In this document: in pieces, positions 39,986 through 49,787 of the stretch | How positions within the stretch are numbered: position 1 is the stretch's first letter | How the letters are laid out: each line of letters starts with the position of its first letter | Source: Psychrobacter jeotgali | Lineage (GTDB): Bacteria > Pseudomonadota > Gammaproteobacteria > Pseudomonadales > Moraxellaceae | Assembly: GCF_904846315.1 (NCBI RefSeq) | Contig: NZ_CAJHAF010000001.1 | Location: 434,001-498,000 of the forward strand | Length of the DNA: 64,000 nucleotides | Direction: 5' to 3' | Translations under genes and position numbers: made by a program | The notes under the pieces: generated by a model | Databases searched by the model: none | What the model saw: the letters and a program-made list of their open reading frames with translations, nothing else | What the model was told of the DNA's origin: nothing

Positions 39986-40423
39986 TTAGTATTGTGCATT
40001 GGCCAAATCTTCACAAATGGCTTTGTTATCCTGCTTAGAGAAACTCATAGTCCAACTACGAATACTTTGTAAAATCTGGCGATAGTCCTGCTGAGTAGAC
40101 AGATATTGAATAGCCGCTTTTGGATCTTCAAGGGTCGGCATCAACTCATGCAATTGCATATTATAAGACTTATAAAAACGTTGCTTCTGTCTGTTATTAA
40201 GCATCGGTGGGCAAATCTCAGACAATACTTGCATAACGGCAATTTCATGCTTAGTAATATTCATACCTGACATATCAAGCGGAATAGTAGTAGCTACATT
40301 ACTGTTTGCTGCATTTGCTGATTGCGACATTATAGCTACAGAAGCTACAAGACCAGCAATGCCAAATTTTGTGGCTGTTTTCGTTATCATTGGAATTACA
40401 GATAATATCGATTGATTGTTCAT
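39986..40423 (-). CDS. Small secreted protein, MCR_0457-like
   Basis: 145 aa. Seen: a signal peptide (hydrophobic about residues 18-33, cleavage likely after ANA near 39), then a mostly helical domain with two cysteines (EICPPML and KAICEDL) that could form a disulfide. The pattern VLSEICPPMLNNRQKQRFYKSYNMQL recalls a Moraxellaceae family called MCR_0457 (from memory, not checked). Function unknown. It probably acts in the periplasm. Confidence 0.65.
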   Translation of the reverse strand: MNNQSILSVIPMITKTATKFGIAGLVASVAIMSQSANAANSNVATTIPLDMSGMNITKHEIAVMQVLSEICPPMLNNRQKQRFYKSYNMQLHELMPTLEDPKAAIQYLSTQQDYRQILQSIRSWTMSFSKQDNKAICEDLANAQY

Positions 40424-41053
40424 TCGGTATCACACTCGCTTAGCTTTATTTGATGGTATTATGGTAATCGGAAAAAAATTAAAAGTCACATAAAATATTG
40501 CTTTATGTGTAGAAATATTGTCACCTCAGCCCCGCTTGCAGCAACATAGGCGTAGCATCTTTCAATAAGTTACCTTGAGATTAATAATTGGGTCATTATT
40601 GTTAGGCGTTGTTGCGCATTGTAACGGGCTTACCTGTTCTATCATCACTTTTAGTTTTAGCTGTATTTCTAAAATATGGGCTTATCTTATACTATTATTA
40701 AAGTAAAAAGATATTAAAATAATAAACTTAGCGAATAAATAATTTACTCTACAATGACATAACGGTTAGTTTGTGACCACGTACTATTCAGGTATAATCA
40801 ACAGCGTTATTATCTTAACCTTTTATATCGCTACCCATAATTTGTGCTTTTCTGCTTAAAGAAGTTAACTCAGATGGGTAAGCTTAAGCTATACCGTTAT
40901 CATTCATAGTGAAAAGAATCAAAAAATTGTTAAAATAGCAGTCTTAGTTATATATTTATAAAATGTTATTTAACTGATTGTTTATTATAACTATTTATCA
41001 ATGATAAAGTACAAATGTGAATGACCGGTCAGATATAAGTATATTGAGTAAAT
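40424..41053. other. Long AT-rich intergenic region before surE
   Basis: About 630 bases between divergent genes with no supported frame. It should contain both promoters. No riboswitch, tRNA or strong hairpin is recognised. A small RNA cannot be excluded. Confidence 0.4.
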
Positions 41054-41908
41054 ATGAAGTTTTTAATAAGTAACGATGATGGCATACACGCACCTGGGCT
41101 TCTAGCATTATACGAGGCATTATCAGAGGTAGGAGAGGTCAAGGTAGTAGCGCCCAATACGGAACAAAGTGGCACTGCTAGCGCCCTCCATATTACTCAG
41201 CCTTTATATACTCACACTTTGCCTTCAGGGTTTGTCGCTGTCAATGGTACGCCAGCAGATTGCGTTTATTTAGCCTTGCATGAGCTCTATCCCGATACCG
41301 CCTTTGACTGCATTATTACCGGTATCAATTCTGGAGAGAATTTAGGACAGAATGTTCTATTTTCAGGTACTTTTGGCGCAGCGTCAATTGCGCACCTATT
41401 TGGCATACCTGCCATAGCAACCTCATTGGTCGGCGGCGCCATGCACACTCATGGGCAAGCTAGAATCGATCTATACCAAATGGCCGCTGCAGAGGTGGTC
41501 AAATTGATGACTCAAACCTCAGTATTGCAAGAGCTGCAGGATTTGCCCTATCATGTGTTAAACGTTAATATTCCAAATGTTAACAAGGCTAAAGATATTA
41601 AAGGTAGGAGAGTGACCACTTTGGCTTATAGCAAAATAGCTCAACCTGTCCATAAGATAGTAGATCCACGTGGACGTGACGCCTACTGGCTATCTTTACG
41701 TAAGCGCCAACACTCGCAAACCATGCAAGGCGCTACTGATAAGGTTGATGCTAGCGAACAACAGCAGTCAATATCAGCTAGCGAGGCTATAACCTCGATT
41801 ATGACTGATAGTCAAGCCGTGGCAGCGGGTTTTATTAGTTTGTCACCGGTCAAGCTATATCATACGCCAACGGCAACTATAGATCGACTGGCTGCGCTAA
41901 ACGACTAA
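41054..41908 (+). CDS. surE: 5'-nucleotidase SurE
   Basis: 284 aa. Metal-dependent nucleoside monophosphate phosphatase. Seen: ISNDDGIHAPGL with the metal-binding Asp pair near residue 8, APNTEQSGTASALH, VNGTPADCVYLAL, and TGINSGENLGQNVLFSGTFGAA, all family motifs. Between about residues 215 and 250 it has a glutamine/serine-rich insertion not typical of the family. Paired with nlpD downstream, as in most gammaproteobacteria (pcm is absent). Confidence 0.95.
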   Translation: MKFLISNDDGIHAPGLLALYEALSEVGEVKVVAPNTEQSGTASALHITQPLYTHTLPSGFVAVNGTPADCVYLALHELYPDTAFDCIITGINSGENLGQNVLFSGTFGAASIAHLFGIPAIATSLVGGAMHTHGQARIDLYQMAAAEVVKLMTQTSVLQELQDLPYHVLNVNIPNVNKAKDIKGRRVTTLAYSKIAQPVHKIVDPRGRDAYWLSLRKRQHSQTMQGATDKVDASEQQQSISASEAITSIMTDSQAVAAGFISLSPVKLYHTPTATIDRLAALND

Positions 41909-42083
41909 TAAATTTTGGAAGGATTGGGTAATATTATTAATAATACGTCTATTGATAATCAGTTTTATTAACTATCTGTTCTACTAACACTTTTATGATA
42001 AAGCGAGCATGGATAGTTTACGACAGCTAATAGGGCTCCATACAAGTACGTATAATAAAAGTACATAAAACAGGAAATCTTGC

Positions 42084-42887
42084 ATGAAAAAGTTTACATT
42101 TAGAACGCCACTGACCACAGTAGCTGTAGTTGCTACCATGTCTGTAGTTATGGCGGGGTGTGCTACTAAGCCGACTTATCAGCCCCCCAATCAGGCAGGT
42201 CCTACTATTATTACCAATAATCAAGGGGTGCCTAATTATTACCAAGTTAAGCGTGGTGATACGGTCAGTGAAATCGCAGCACGCTATCGTTTAAATTATC
42301 GCCAAATTGGCGCCATGAATAACCTCGATAGTAAATATACCATTTATACCGGTCAGTATCTAAAATTATGGCAAGGTGATCAAAACCTGCGCGCCTCCAC
42401 CAACAACCAGGTACGTTACAATGCCGCTGCGACAGCGCCTTCAAGAGCGCCGCAGCCTCAATATACGCCGCCACCGACTGGCTCAGCTCCCGTTTATCAA
42501 GGTGCTACCAATACCGCGGCTAGCGGCTATCAATATCCTACGCGCAATCAGGTTGTTCGTAATTTTGACGCTTCCTCCGGTACTATGGGTATGTGGTTTG
42601 CGGGTAATGTTGGTGATCCGGTGCTGGCGAGCCAAGCAGGAACCGTATTATATGCCGGTGATGGTCTGCCAGAGTATGGCAATCTGATTATGATTCGTCA
42701 TAGCGGCGACTACATTACCGCTTATGCGCATAACAGTCAGCTACTGGTCAAAGAAGGTGAGCAAGTACAAACCGGTCAGCGTATCGCCAATATGGGTAGC
42801 AGTGGTCAGACCAATCAGGTAGGTTTGGAATTCCAAGTGCGTCTCAATGGCAATCCTATCGATCCACGTACCGTGTTAGGACGTTAA
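42084..42887 (+). CDS. nlpD: NlpD-like LysM/M23 lipoprotein
   Basis: 267 aa. Seen: a lipoprotein signal with MAGC, a LysM domain (YYQVKRGDTVSEIAARYRLNYRQIGAMNNL, about 52-81), a proline/glutamine-rich linker, and a C-terminal LytM (M23) domain. The zinc-binding HxH is missing (GLEFQVRLNG), as in E. coli NlpD, so it is probably a non-catalytic activator of an amidase for cell separation. Follows surE with a 175-base gap. Confidence 0.9.
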   Translation: MKKFTFRTPLTTVAVVATMSVVMAGCATKPTYQPPNQAGPTIITNNQGVPNYYQVKRGDTVSEIAARYRLNYRQIGAMNNLDSKYTIYTGQYLKLWQGDQNLRASTNNQVRYNAAATAPSRAPQPQYTPPPTGSAPVYQGATNTAASGYQYPTRNQVVRNFDASSGTMGMWFAGNVGDPVLASQAGTVLYAGDGLPEYGNLIMIRHSGDYITAYAHNSQLLVKEGEQVQTGQRIANMGSSGQTNQVGLEFQVRLNGNPIDPRTVLGR

Positions 42888-42989
42888 ATAAACTTCGATA
42901 CAGCAGGATAATCATCGAATGACTATCCTGCTAACGACTAAAAATGTCCCTAAAGCACCAAAAAAGCACTAACAAAGTAAGGTCTGCTA

Positions 42990-45179
42990 ATGATCTCAAC
43001 GATTTTTAATACTCAGCACTATAATTATCCGCAAAACTTCGTTGAGATCAAGCCTAAGCTGCAACAGCTTGAGCAAGCGATAAAAAAGTTAGAAGCCAAT
43101 CTAATGGATGCCAATGAAGCGGTGCTAAACCAGCGTTTGCACCCTAATTTGGGATTAAGAGTAGATTATGCTAGCGAGCTTAATCCCAATCAATTATTAG
43201 CCGCTACTACTATTGAAGGTAAAGCTTTAGTTATTGCTGGGGCTGGTTCAGGCAAAACCAAAACCCTCACTTATCGAACCAGCTATTTATTAGAAAACGG
43301 CGTACCGCCGAAGCAGATATTATTATTAACCTTTACCCGTAAAGCCGCTAACGAGATTAAAAGCCGCGCAAAAACCTTGCTGACTGAGAGCTTGTCTGAT
43401 GATGAGTTATCCGAGGATGTGTTGTCAATTCATACAGCGCCCACCAGCAAAGCGCTCAATGATATCACTAGCGGTACTTTTCACTCGTTTTGTAATCGGC
43501 TGCTGCGTCAATATTCAGGGCTGCTGGGGATTAATCCGCGTTTTACCATCTTGGATACCGGCGATAGCGAGGACGCTATAGATCTGATTTATAAAGAAAA
43601 AAAGTACCCTGCCCAAACCAAGAAACAAGCTTTCCCACGTAAAAAGACCCTGCAAAATATTTTCTCTACTTCTAGAAATCGGCGTATTCCCATCCGTAAT
43701 CTAATAGAAGACAATTATCCTGATATCGCTATTCATATTTCTATCATTGAGCAATTGGCTGTCGACTTCCACGAGTATAAACGTGCCAATCATTTGTATG
43801 ATTTTGACGATATTATCAGCCAAGTGGTACGCCATCTAAAAACTAACGATAAGTTTCGTCAGCTACTGCAAGAGCATTACCGCTACATTATGGTTGATGA
43901 ATATCAAGATACTAATATCCCGCAAAAGCAGCTTATCGATCTAATTTGTGCGCCCGCTTCGGTGTCGCTAATGGTCGTCGGTGATGACAACCAAAGTATC
44001 TATGGCTTTCGCGGCGCCAATTACGAGAATATTTTGCTCTTTGGCGAAACTTATCCCGAAGCAAGTTTAATTAAGCTGGAACAAAATTACCGTAGTACCC
44101 CGGCTATTTTGAGTTATATCAATGCACTGTCTGCGCAAATCACTTTGGGCTATCAAAAACAGTTGTATTCAGACGCTGCTATAACAGGCGATAAGCCTAT
44201 TTTTAACCGCGCTAGCGATGAGACCAAAGAGGCTAAATATATCGCCGATAAGATTGTCGAACATAAAGCTGATTATGATTATAACGACTTTGCGGTATTG
44301 TGCCGGACGTCTTTTCAGTCGAATTATGTCCAGCTTGAGTTTATGGAGCGCCATATTCCATTTATCGTGGTAGGCGGCATTAAATTCATTGAAAGACGCC
44401 ATATCAAAGACGTTTTAGCCTTTATTAAAATCCTTTATAACCCGAATGATACCATTGCTTGGCACCGTATTTTGACCTTGTTTAAAGGGGTAGGGGCGGT
44501 CACTGCCACGCGTTTAACTCAAGCAATTAACGCTGATAATAACTCGTTTGATTCGCTACTATTACCCAAGTTTGCTAAAAAAAGCCCGCAGCTTGAACCT
44601 TTATATGCCACTTTAACTAAAGCCCAGCAAGCGGACTCGGTTACGAGCGTGATTGAGCTGATTTTAGATTTTTATATTCCTACACTAAAGACCATCGAAG
44701 AGAACTGGCGCGAGCGCAGTGAGGACTTTCGGGTACTCAAAAACTTAGCGACAGAATATAGTAGCCTTGATGATTTTTTAGAAAATCTAGCTCTTGACCC
44801 GCCTAATGATTCAGTCGCTGCTATGGATAAACCCGAAGAGGACGACAATGACAAGGTGACTATTTCGACCATTCATAGTGCTAAAGGGCTGGAGTGGCCA
44901 GTAGTGTTTGTTAATTCATTAGTCGATGGCATGACACCGCATTACCGGTCGTTAGATGACTTTGAGGAATTGGAAGAAGAGCGCAAACTGTTTTATGTGG
45001 CTTGTAGCCGTGCGAAAAATAAGCTGTACCTTACTGCGCCTGATTATTTCGCTAGCTATTCCGGCTACTTTGATAAACCATCAAGGTTTATTGCAGAATT
45101 ATCTGCTGATGAGGTAGAAGTTAAGTCATCACTAAGAGGACTAGCGGCGCTGGCGAGTGATGATCCGGTGTGGTGGTAA
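42990..45179 (+). CDS. UvrD/Rep-family ATP-dependent DNA helicase
   Basis: 729 aa, superfamily 1A 3'-5' helicase. Seen: Q-motif region (LNPNQLLAATT), Walker A GAGSGKT, motif Ia LLTFTRKAANEI, Walker B VDEYQDTN, motif III VGDDNQSIYGFRGA, motif IV QNYRST, and motifs V-VI (STIHSAKGLEWPVVFVN; LFYVACSRAKNKLYLT). It is close to Rep/PcrA in length but divergent. No partner genes point to a specific repair pathway. AAGG lies before the ATG. Confidence 0.92.
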   Translation: MISTIFNTQHYNYPQNFVEIKPKLQQLEQAIKKLEANLMDANEAVLNQRLHPNLGLRVDYASELNPNQLLAATTIEGKALVIAGAGSGKTKTLTYRTSYLLENGVPPKQILLLTFTRKAANEIKSRAKTLLTESLSDDELSEDVLSIHTAPTSKALNDITSGTFHSFCNRLLRQYSGLLGINPRFTILDTGDSEDAIDLIYKEKKYPAQTKKQAFPRKKTLQNIFSTSRNRRIPIRNLIEDNYPDIAIHISIIEQLAVDFHEYKRANHLYDFDDIISQVVRHLKTNDKFRQLLQEHYRYIMVDEYQDTNIPQKQLIDLICAPASVSLMVVGDDNQSIYGFRGANYENILLFGETYPEASLIKLEQNYRSTPAILSYINALSAQITLGYQKQLYSDAAITGDKPIFNRASDETKEAKYIADKIVEHKADYDYNDFAVLCRTSFQSNYVQLEFMERHIPFIVVGGIKFIERRHIKDVLAFIKILYNPNDTIAWHRILTLFKGVGAVTATRLTQAINADNNSFDSLLLPKFAKKSPQLEPLYATLTKAQQADSVTSVIELILDFYIPTLKTIEENWRERSEDFRVLKNLATEYSSLDDFLENLALDPPNDSVAAMDKPEEDDNDKVTISTIHSAKGLEWPVVFVNSLVDGMTPHYRSLDDFEELEEERKLFYVACSRAKNKLYLTAPDYFASYSGYFDKPSRFIAELSADEVEVKSSLRGLAALASDDPVWW

Positions 45180-45205
45180 TTATGCTTTGATGCTTCAGTT
45201 TAACC

Positions 45206-45550
45206 TCAATGCCCAACCGTTTTAGAGAACACATTAATGACAATCACCCCGCTGATAATCAGTGCAATACCGGCTGCCGCTGGTAGATCAATACTTTGCT
45301 TAAATAAAACTATCCCGATAAAAGCGACCATTACAATGCCCACACCGCCCCAAATGGCATAAGCGATACCCAAAGGAATGGTTTTTAGGGTTAAAGTGAG
45401 AAAGTAAAACGAGCAGATATAAAGTATGACGGTCAATAACGTTGGTATTAGCTTGGTGAACTGTGCAGACTTCATCAAAAAAGTTGTACCCGTCACCTCA
45501 AAAATAATAGCCAACATTAAAAAGCCGTAGCCAATTAAAACAGGATTCAT
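45206..45550 (-). CDS. Small multidrug resistance (SMR) efflux protein
   Basis: 114 aa with four membrane helices. Seen: the conserved membrane-embedded glutamate E18 in FEVTGTTFLMKS and IPLGIAYAIWGGVGIV, the SMR signature. Family members act as dimers exporting quaternary ammonium or other cations, or guanidinium, in exchange for protons. EmrE-like rather than SugE-like by general appearance. Substrate not determinable. The gene converges with the helicase gene. Confidence 0.9.
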   Translation of the reverse strand: MNPVLIGYGFLMLAIIFEVTGTTFLMKSAQFTKLIPTLLTVILYICSFYFLTLTLKTIPLGIAYAIWGGVGIVMVAFIGIVLFKQSIDLPAAAGIALIISGVIVINVFSKTVGH

Positions 45551-45817
45551 AGCGTAGACTCCAAAGGATAAATCGCACTAAAACAGTAAAGGGCAATGCG
45601 CTTAAAGATAGCAATATGGATGCTAAAGAGAATGATTAAAAGCTAAAATTTCATATAGTGAGTAACTTTTAGCGAATGTATATCTAAAAGTAAGCTATAA
45701 CAAAAAATTCTGTTAAATAATGGTTCCATATTTAAGCTGATGCGTTATCATTAACGATTGCTATTTTAGTTTTTAATGTTTTTCTTGCTACTACAGCCCT
45801 ACTAAAAAGGATAGGTT
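45551..45817. other. Divergent intergenic region
   Basis: AT-rich spacer between the SMR gene and the amino-acid oxidase gene. AAAAGGATAGG precedes the downstream ATG. No other site is recognised. Confidence 0.35.
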
Positions 45818-47086
45818 ATGCGTTATGACGTGATTGTAATTGGCGCGGGTATGGTTGGCACCGCCGCCGCTTGGCACTTGCAGAACAATGGTTCTAAGGT
45901 GCTGTTATTAGATAGAAAGCTACCGGGGCTTGAGACCTCTTATGGTAATGCCGGCTTGATTCAACGTGAAGCGATTCATACCCATCCTTTTCCCCGTCAA
46001 TTAACTGAAATGGTTAGAGTATTACCCAATCAGGGTACAGATATTCGCTATCGTATACCAGCGATCTTGCGTTATCATCAGGCACTATTGCAATATTGGA
46101 AGTATTCTACGCCAGCTTCGGTCAGAAAAATAGAGTCCGAGTGGCAGACGCTAATAGCGCATTGCACCAGTGAGCATCAGACTATGATTGAAGCGTCCGG
46201 TGCTGATGAACTCATTACCCGTGACGGCTGGCTACAACTTCACCGCTCAGAAGAAACCTTAAAAAAGGCGGTCGAGACGGCGATTATTGACCGTGAGCAA
46301 GGGGTTGAGCATAAAGTATTGAGTCTGGATGAGCTGCGGGCCTTAGAGCCCAATGCTAATTTTGATGGTTTCGTTGGCGCTATTCATTGGCTGAACTCAT
46401 GGCAGGTATCAAACCCAAGTGCGCTAGTAAAAGCTTATGCCAAAAACTTCCAAGAAATGCAAGGGACGATACTCGAAAGCAATGTCCATCAAATCCTACC
46501 TGATAATAATAAAGATAATGCAGAAAAAGGCTGGCAAGTTATCGCAGCTGATGACACCTATTATAGTGATGATTTGGTGATAGCAGCAGGTCCTTGGTCA
46601 AATGATCTTATTAAACCGCTGGGTTATAATTTGCCGTTATTCCCGATGCGCGGCTATCATCAGCACTTTAAAATAAGTGATAAAAATACCATTCATCATA
46701 GTATGTTCGATATGGATAAAGGTTTTGTAATGGGGCCTATGCAGCAAGGTATTCGTATCACTACTGGGGCTGAGATGACTACTATGGATGCGCCCAAGAA
46801 CTTTGGCCAATTAAAAACCGTACTGAAACTGGCAAAGAAAATTTTGCCACTAGACGATGCCGTAGAGAGCGAAGCTTGGGCAGGGTCGCGTCCTTGTATG
46901 CCCGATATGAAGCCGGTCATCGGGCCGGCTGACAAGCACGATAAGTTATGGTTCGCCTTTGGTCACAGCCATCAGGGTTTTACTTTAGGGCCGATAACCG
47001 GACGTTTGGTTGAAGAGCTGATTCATGATAAGCCGTTAACGGTAGATATTGAGCCTTTCAATGCTAAGCGTTTTGATAAAAGATAG
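45818..47086 (+). CDS. FAD-dependent amino-acid oxidoreductase (DadA-like)
   Basis: 422 aa. Seen: N-terminal FAD-binding GAGMVGTAAAWHLQ (residues about 8-21), LLDRKLPGLETSYGNAG, and the DAO-family C-terminus ITGRLVEELI with GHSHQGFTLGP. This is the D-amino-acid dehydrogenase/glycine oxidase group. The following gene encodes a RidA protein, which removes reactive imine/enamine products of such oxidases, supporting a role in amino-acid catabolism. Specific substrate unknown. Confidence 0.88.
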   Translation: MRYDVIVIGAGMVGTAAAWHLQNNGSKVLLLDRKLPGLETSYGNAGLIQREAIHTHPFPRQLTEMVRVLPNQGTDIRYRIPAILRYHQALLQYWKYSTPASVRKIESEWQTLIAHCTSEHQTMIEASGADELITRDGWLQLHRSEETLKKAVETAIIDREQGVEHKVLSLDELRALEPNANFDGFVGAIHWLNSWQVSNPSALVKAYAKNFQEMQGTILESNVHQILPDNNKDNAEKGWQVIAADDTYYSDDLVIAAGPWSNDLIKPLGYNLPLFPMRGYHQHFKISDKNTIHHSMFDMDKGFVMGPMQQGIRITTGAEMTTMDAPKNFGQLKTVLKLAKKILPLDDAVESEAWAGSRPCMPDMKPVIGPADKHDKLWFAFGHSHQGFTLGPITGRLVEELIHDKPLTVDIEPFNAKRFDKR

Positions 47087-47121
47087 CCGACTATTTAATT
47101 GTGACCAACTATAGGTGAATT

Positions 47122-47463
47122 ATGATTAAGAAACTCCATAGCAATCAGCGTATGAGTAAAATTGTGGTGTACAACCAGACGATTTACTTATGTGGTCAAG
47201 TGGGTAATAGCGAGGATGATATCAAAGCGCAAACCTTGACTTGTTTAGAGAAAATCCAAACTTTATTAGAAGAGGTGGGTAGTGACAAGTCAAAACTACT
47301 ATCAGCGACGGTTTGGGTCAAAAGCATGTCGGACTTTGCCGCGATGAATGAGGTGTGGGATCAATGGTTTGAAGGCGTACAGCCACCTGCGCGAGCTTGC
47401 GGTGAATCGGCGCTGGCCCGTCCTGAGCTGCTCGTCGAGATTACCGCTATTGCCGCTGAGTAG
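47122..47463 (+). CDS. RidA-family enamine/imine deaminase
   Basis: 113 aa. Seen: YLCGQVGNSEDDIKAQTLTCLEKIQTLLEEVG, ATVWVKSMSDF, and RACGESALARPELLVEITAIA with the conserved arginine and the C-terminal Glu. RidA proteins hydrolyse reactive 2-aminoacrylate-type intermediates. Located 35 bases after the oxidase gene and ended by a strong terminator, so the two form a unit. Confidence 0.9.
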   Translation: MIKKLHSNQRMSKIVVYNQTIYLCGQVGNSEDDIKAQTLTCLEKIQTLLEEVGSDKSKLLSATVWVKSMSDFAAMNEVWDQWFEGVQPPARACGESALARPELLVEITAIAAE

Positions 47464-47509
47464 GATATTAGTTGTCTGTTAAGCTGCAAGCTTACTTATG
47501 AAGTAAATG

Positions 47510-47540
47510 GGACATGATATATTGTATCGTGTCCTTTTTT
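47510..47540 (+). terminator. Intrinsic terminator after the oxidase-ridA unit
   Basis: Arms GGACATGATA/TATCGTGTCC (one G-U pair) with a 5-base loop and six Ts. The same arms recur at 58160. Confidence 0.9.
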
Positions 47541-47685
47541 ATTGAGTTTTTATGTTTGTTTTTATTGACCCTTTTATTTTTTCAGTGACCTACTTTTTGT
47601 TTTACCTTAAACTCAATCCTAGCGCCATAAACCAGATAATCTGCTACCATAGCGCCCTGTTTTATTTTATCAATAGGATTTAGAT

Positions 47686-48747
47686 TTGAATACCTTTATA
47701 GCCCCTGTCATTACAAATATAGAAAACCATAATCTACTCAAGCAGCTGCAGCAAATTATCGATACTAAGACCAAGCCGCTTGGTGCGCTAGGACGTTTAG
47801 AGTCGCTTGGCTTACAATTAGGCATGATTCAAGGAACGACCAGTCCAACTATTGAACAGCCACAGATTCGGGTTTTTGCCGCTGATCACGGGCTTACCAA
47901 GCACGGCACTTCAGCGTATCCAAGTGCGGTTACTGCGCAAATGGTACATAACTTTTTGAATGGTGGTGCAGCGATTAACGTGTTGGCTCGTCAGCATAAT
48001 ATCGAGCTAAAAGTCGTTGATGCTGGGGTGGCAACTGATTTTGAGGGTACTTCTTTTCAAGATCATGAGCAAATATTGACCCAATATAAAGTCCGGCAGG
48101 GCAGTCGTGACGCCTTAACCGAGCCAGCGATGACAGAGGCAGAATGTTTACTGGCGCTCAATAACGGTATGGAAGTGGCTGCGACGCTTAAAGGTAATTT
48201 ATTCATCGTCGGTGAAATGGGCATCGGTAATACTTCAGCCGCCAGTCTTTTATTGGCACGATTAGGCAATCTGCCTATTGGGGATTGCATTGGTCGCGGT
48301 ACCGGTCTTGATGATACAGGGCTATTGCATAAAGAGAAGATTTTGACCCAAGTGTTACAATATCATAGTAACGCTAAATCGCCATTGGAAGCTTTAGCTG
48401 CATTAGGCGGGCTTGAGATAGCCATGATGGCAGGCGCGCTCATTCAAGCGGCGAGTGATAGATGCATTTTATTAATTGATGGATTTATTGCTAGTACTGC
48501 CTTATTAGTAGCAGAACGTCTAGCGCCGGGTGTTTTGCAGTATGCGGTCTTTGCGCATCATTCTGTCGAGCCCGGACATGGGCAATTGCTTAAACTGCTA
48601 AATGCAGAGCCGTTACTGAATATGCAAATGCGCTTGGGTGAGGGTAGCGGGGCGGCTTTGGCTTATCCTATCTTGCAATCAGCCTGCGGTATCGTCAATG
48701 AGATGGCAAGCTTTAGCGATGCGGGCGTCAGTGAGAAGGGTAGCTGA
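47686..48747 (+). CDS. cobT: Nicotinate-nucleotide:dimethylbenzimidazole phosphoribosyltransferase CobT
   Basis: 353 aa. Makes alpha-ribazole phosphate for the lower ligand of cobalamin. Seen: KPLGALGRLESLGLQLG, VFAADHGLTKHGTSAYPSAVTAQMV, GEMGIGNTSAASLLL, and HHSVEPGHGQLLKLLN with the catalytic-region glutamate. Start is TTG at 47686, preceded by AGGAT; the family N-terminus fits. The stop overlaps the cobS start (TGATG). No cobalamin riboswitch is recognised upstream. Confidence 0.93.
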   Translation: MNTFIAPVITNIENHNLLKQLQQIIDTKTKPLGALGRLESLGLQLGMIQGTTSPTIEQPQIRVFAADHGLTKHGTSAYPSAVTAQMVHNFLNGGAAINVLARQHNIELKVVDAGVATDFEGTSFQDHEQILTQYKVRQGSRDALTEPAMTEAECLLALNNGMEVAATLKGNLFIVGEMGIGNTSAASLLLARLGNLPIGDCIGRGTGLDDTGLLHKEKILTQVLQYHSNAKSPLEALAALGGLEIAMMAGALIQAASDRCILLIDGFIASTALLVAERLAPGVLQYAVFAHHSVEPGHGQLLKLLNAEPLLNMQMRLGEGSGAALAYPILQSACGIVNEMASFSDAGVSEKGS

Positions 48748-49601
48748 TGCCAGACATGCCAAATAAAAACACTTCAAACTCGCAAACCTCTAAGCCACTG
48801 CTCAAAGTAATTAAACACGAATGGACATTATTGCTAGTCGCTATTCAGTTTTTGACTCGGCTACCGGTGCCACAGTTTAGTCATTATGAGCCGGACTGGT
48901 TACATCAAAGTAGTCGACATTTTCCGGGGGTAGGTTTGCTGGTTGGACTGCTATGCGCAGGCGTATTCTGGTTGACCAGTAGTTTGTTTACGCCACTCGT
49001 CGGTGCGGTGATGAGCACGGCTTTTGGTATTAAATTGACAGGCGCTTTTCATGAAGACGGTCTTGCCGATACTTGTGATGGACTGGGCGGTGGTCTGACC
49101 CGCGCGCGTACGCTTACCATTATGAAAGACTCACGTCTCGGGACTTATGGGGTTTTGGGGCTTGTTTCAGCGTTACTTATCAAGATAAGTTTACTTGCTA
49201 GCATGCCGATGTCGGTAGCTATTATCGCTTTAATCATTGGGCATACCGCCTCGCGCTTGCTTTGTATTAGCCTCATTGCGCTACTGCCTTATGGCGGTGA
49301 GATTGAACATGCCAAAGCCAAACCGATGGCGCAGCAATTGACGCCGAAGCAAGGCGTTATTGCTAGCGGTTGGCTACTATTGGGCGTGATTTTAGTGATA
49401 GTACTATTTCCTAAAGCTATACAGCAAATTAGCATTTGGCAAGGATTATTAGCCTTAGTATTGGCTGTCATTGCCACCGATTATATGCGCCGTTTATTAC
49501 GCAGACGTCTGCAAGGCTATACGGGTGATAGTCTAGGGGCAACGCAGCAATTAAGTGAAGTGGCGATTTATGTAGGGCTGGCAGCGGTATTGCCGTTCTG
49601 A
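48747..49601 (+). CDS. cobS: Cobalamin-5'-phosphate synthase CobS
   Basis: 284 aa integral membrane protein. Joins adenosylcobinamide-GDP with alpha-ribazole (phosphate). Seen: FLTRLPVPQ, the metal-binding HEDGLADTCDGLGGG, and RLGTYGVLGLV, with five to six hydrophobic segments. It has an N-terminal hydrophilic extension of about 25 residues. Translationally coupled to cobT. Confidence 0.94.
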   Translation: MPDMPNKNTSNSQTSKPLLKVIKHEWTLLLVAIQFLTRLPVPQFSHYEPDWLHQSSRHFPGVGLLVGLLCAGVFWLTSSLFTPLVGAVMSTAFGIKLTGAFHEDGLADTCDGLGGGLTRARTLTIMKDSRLGTYGVLGLVSALLIKISLLASMPMSVAIIALIIGHTASRLLCISLIALLPYGGEIEHAKAKPMAQQLTPKQGVIASGWLLLGVILVIVLFPKAIQQISIWQGLLALVLAVIATDYMRRLLRRRLQGYTGDSLGATQQLSEVAIYVGLAAVLPF

Positions 49602-49787
49602 TTTTTGCCTAGTATCGATTTGTTAAAATTAAAATGGTCACTACAGTTAAACGTTTAGTATGTATAGCTCCCGCCAGCTCCACATTTGAATGTTCAACAG
49701 ACCCTAGTTTGAAACTTTAAGAAAGTAAAATGCTGGGCTAAAAGCGCCAGCCTACAACGACTTAGGAATAGCAAAGGAGCTATCAAC

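Noticed and set aside
47464..47685. Cobalamin riboswitch upstream of cobT
   Set aside because: The spacer is short, contains a terminator for the previous unit, and shows no recognisable B12-box sequence.
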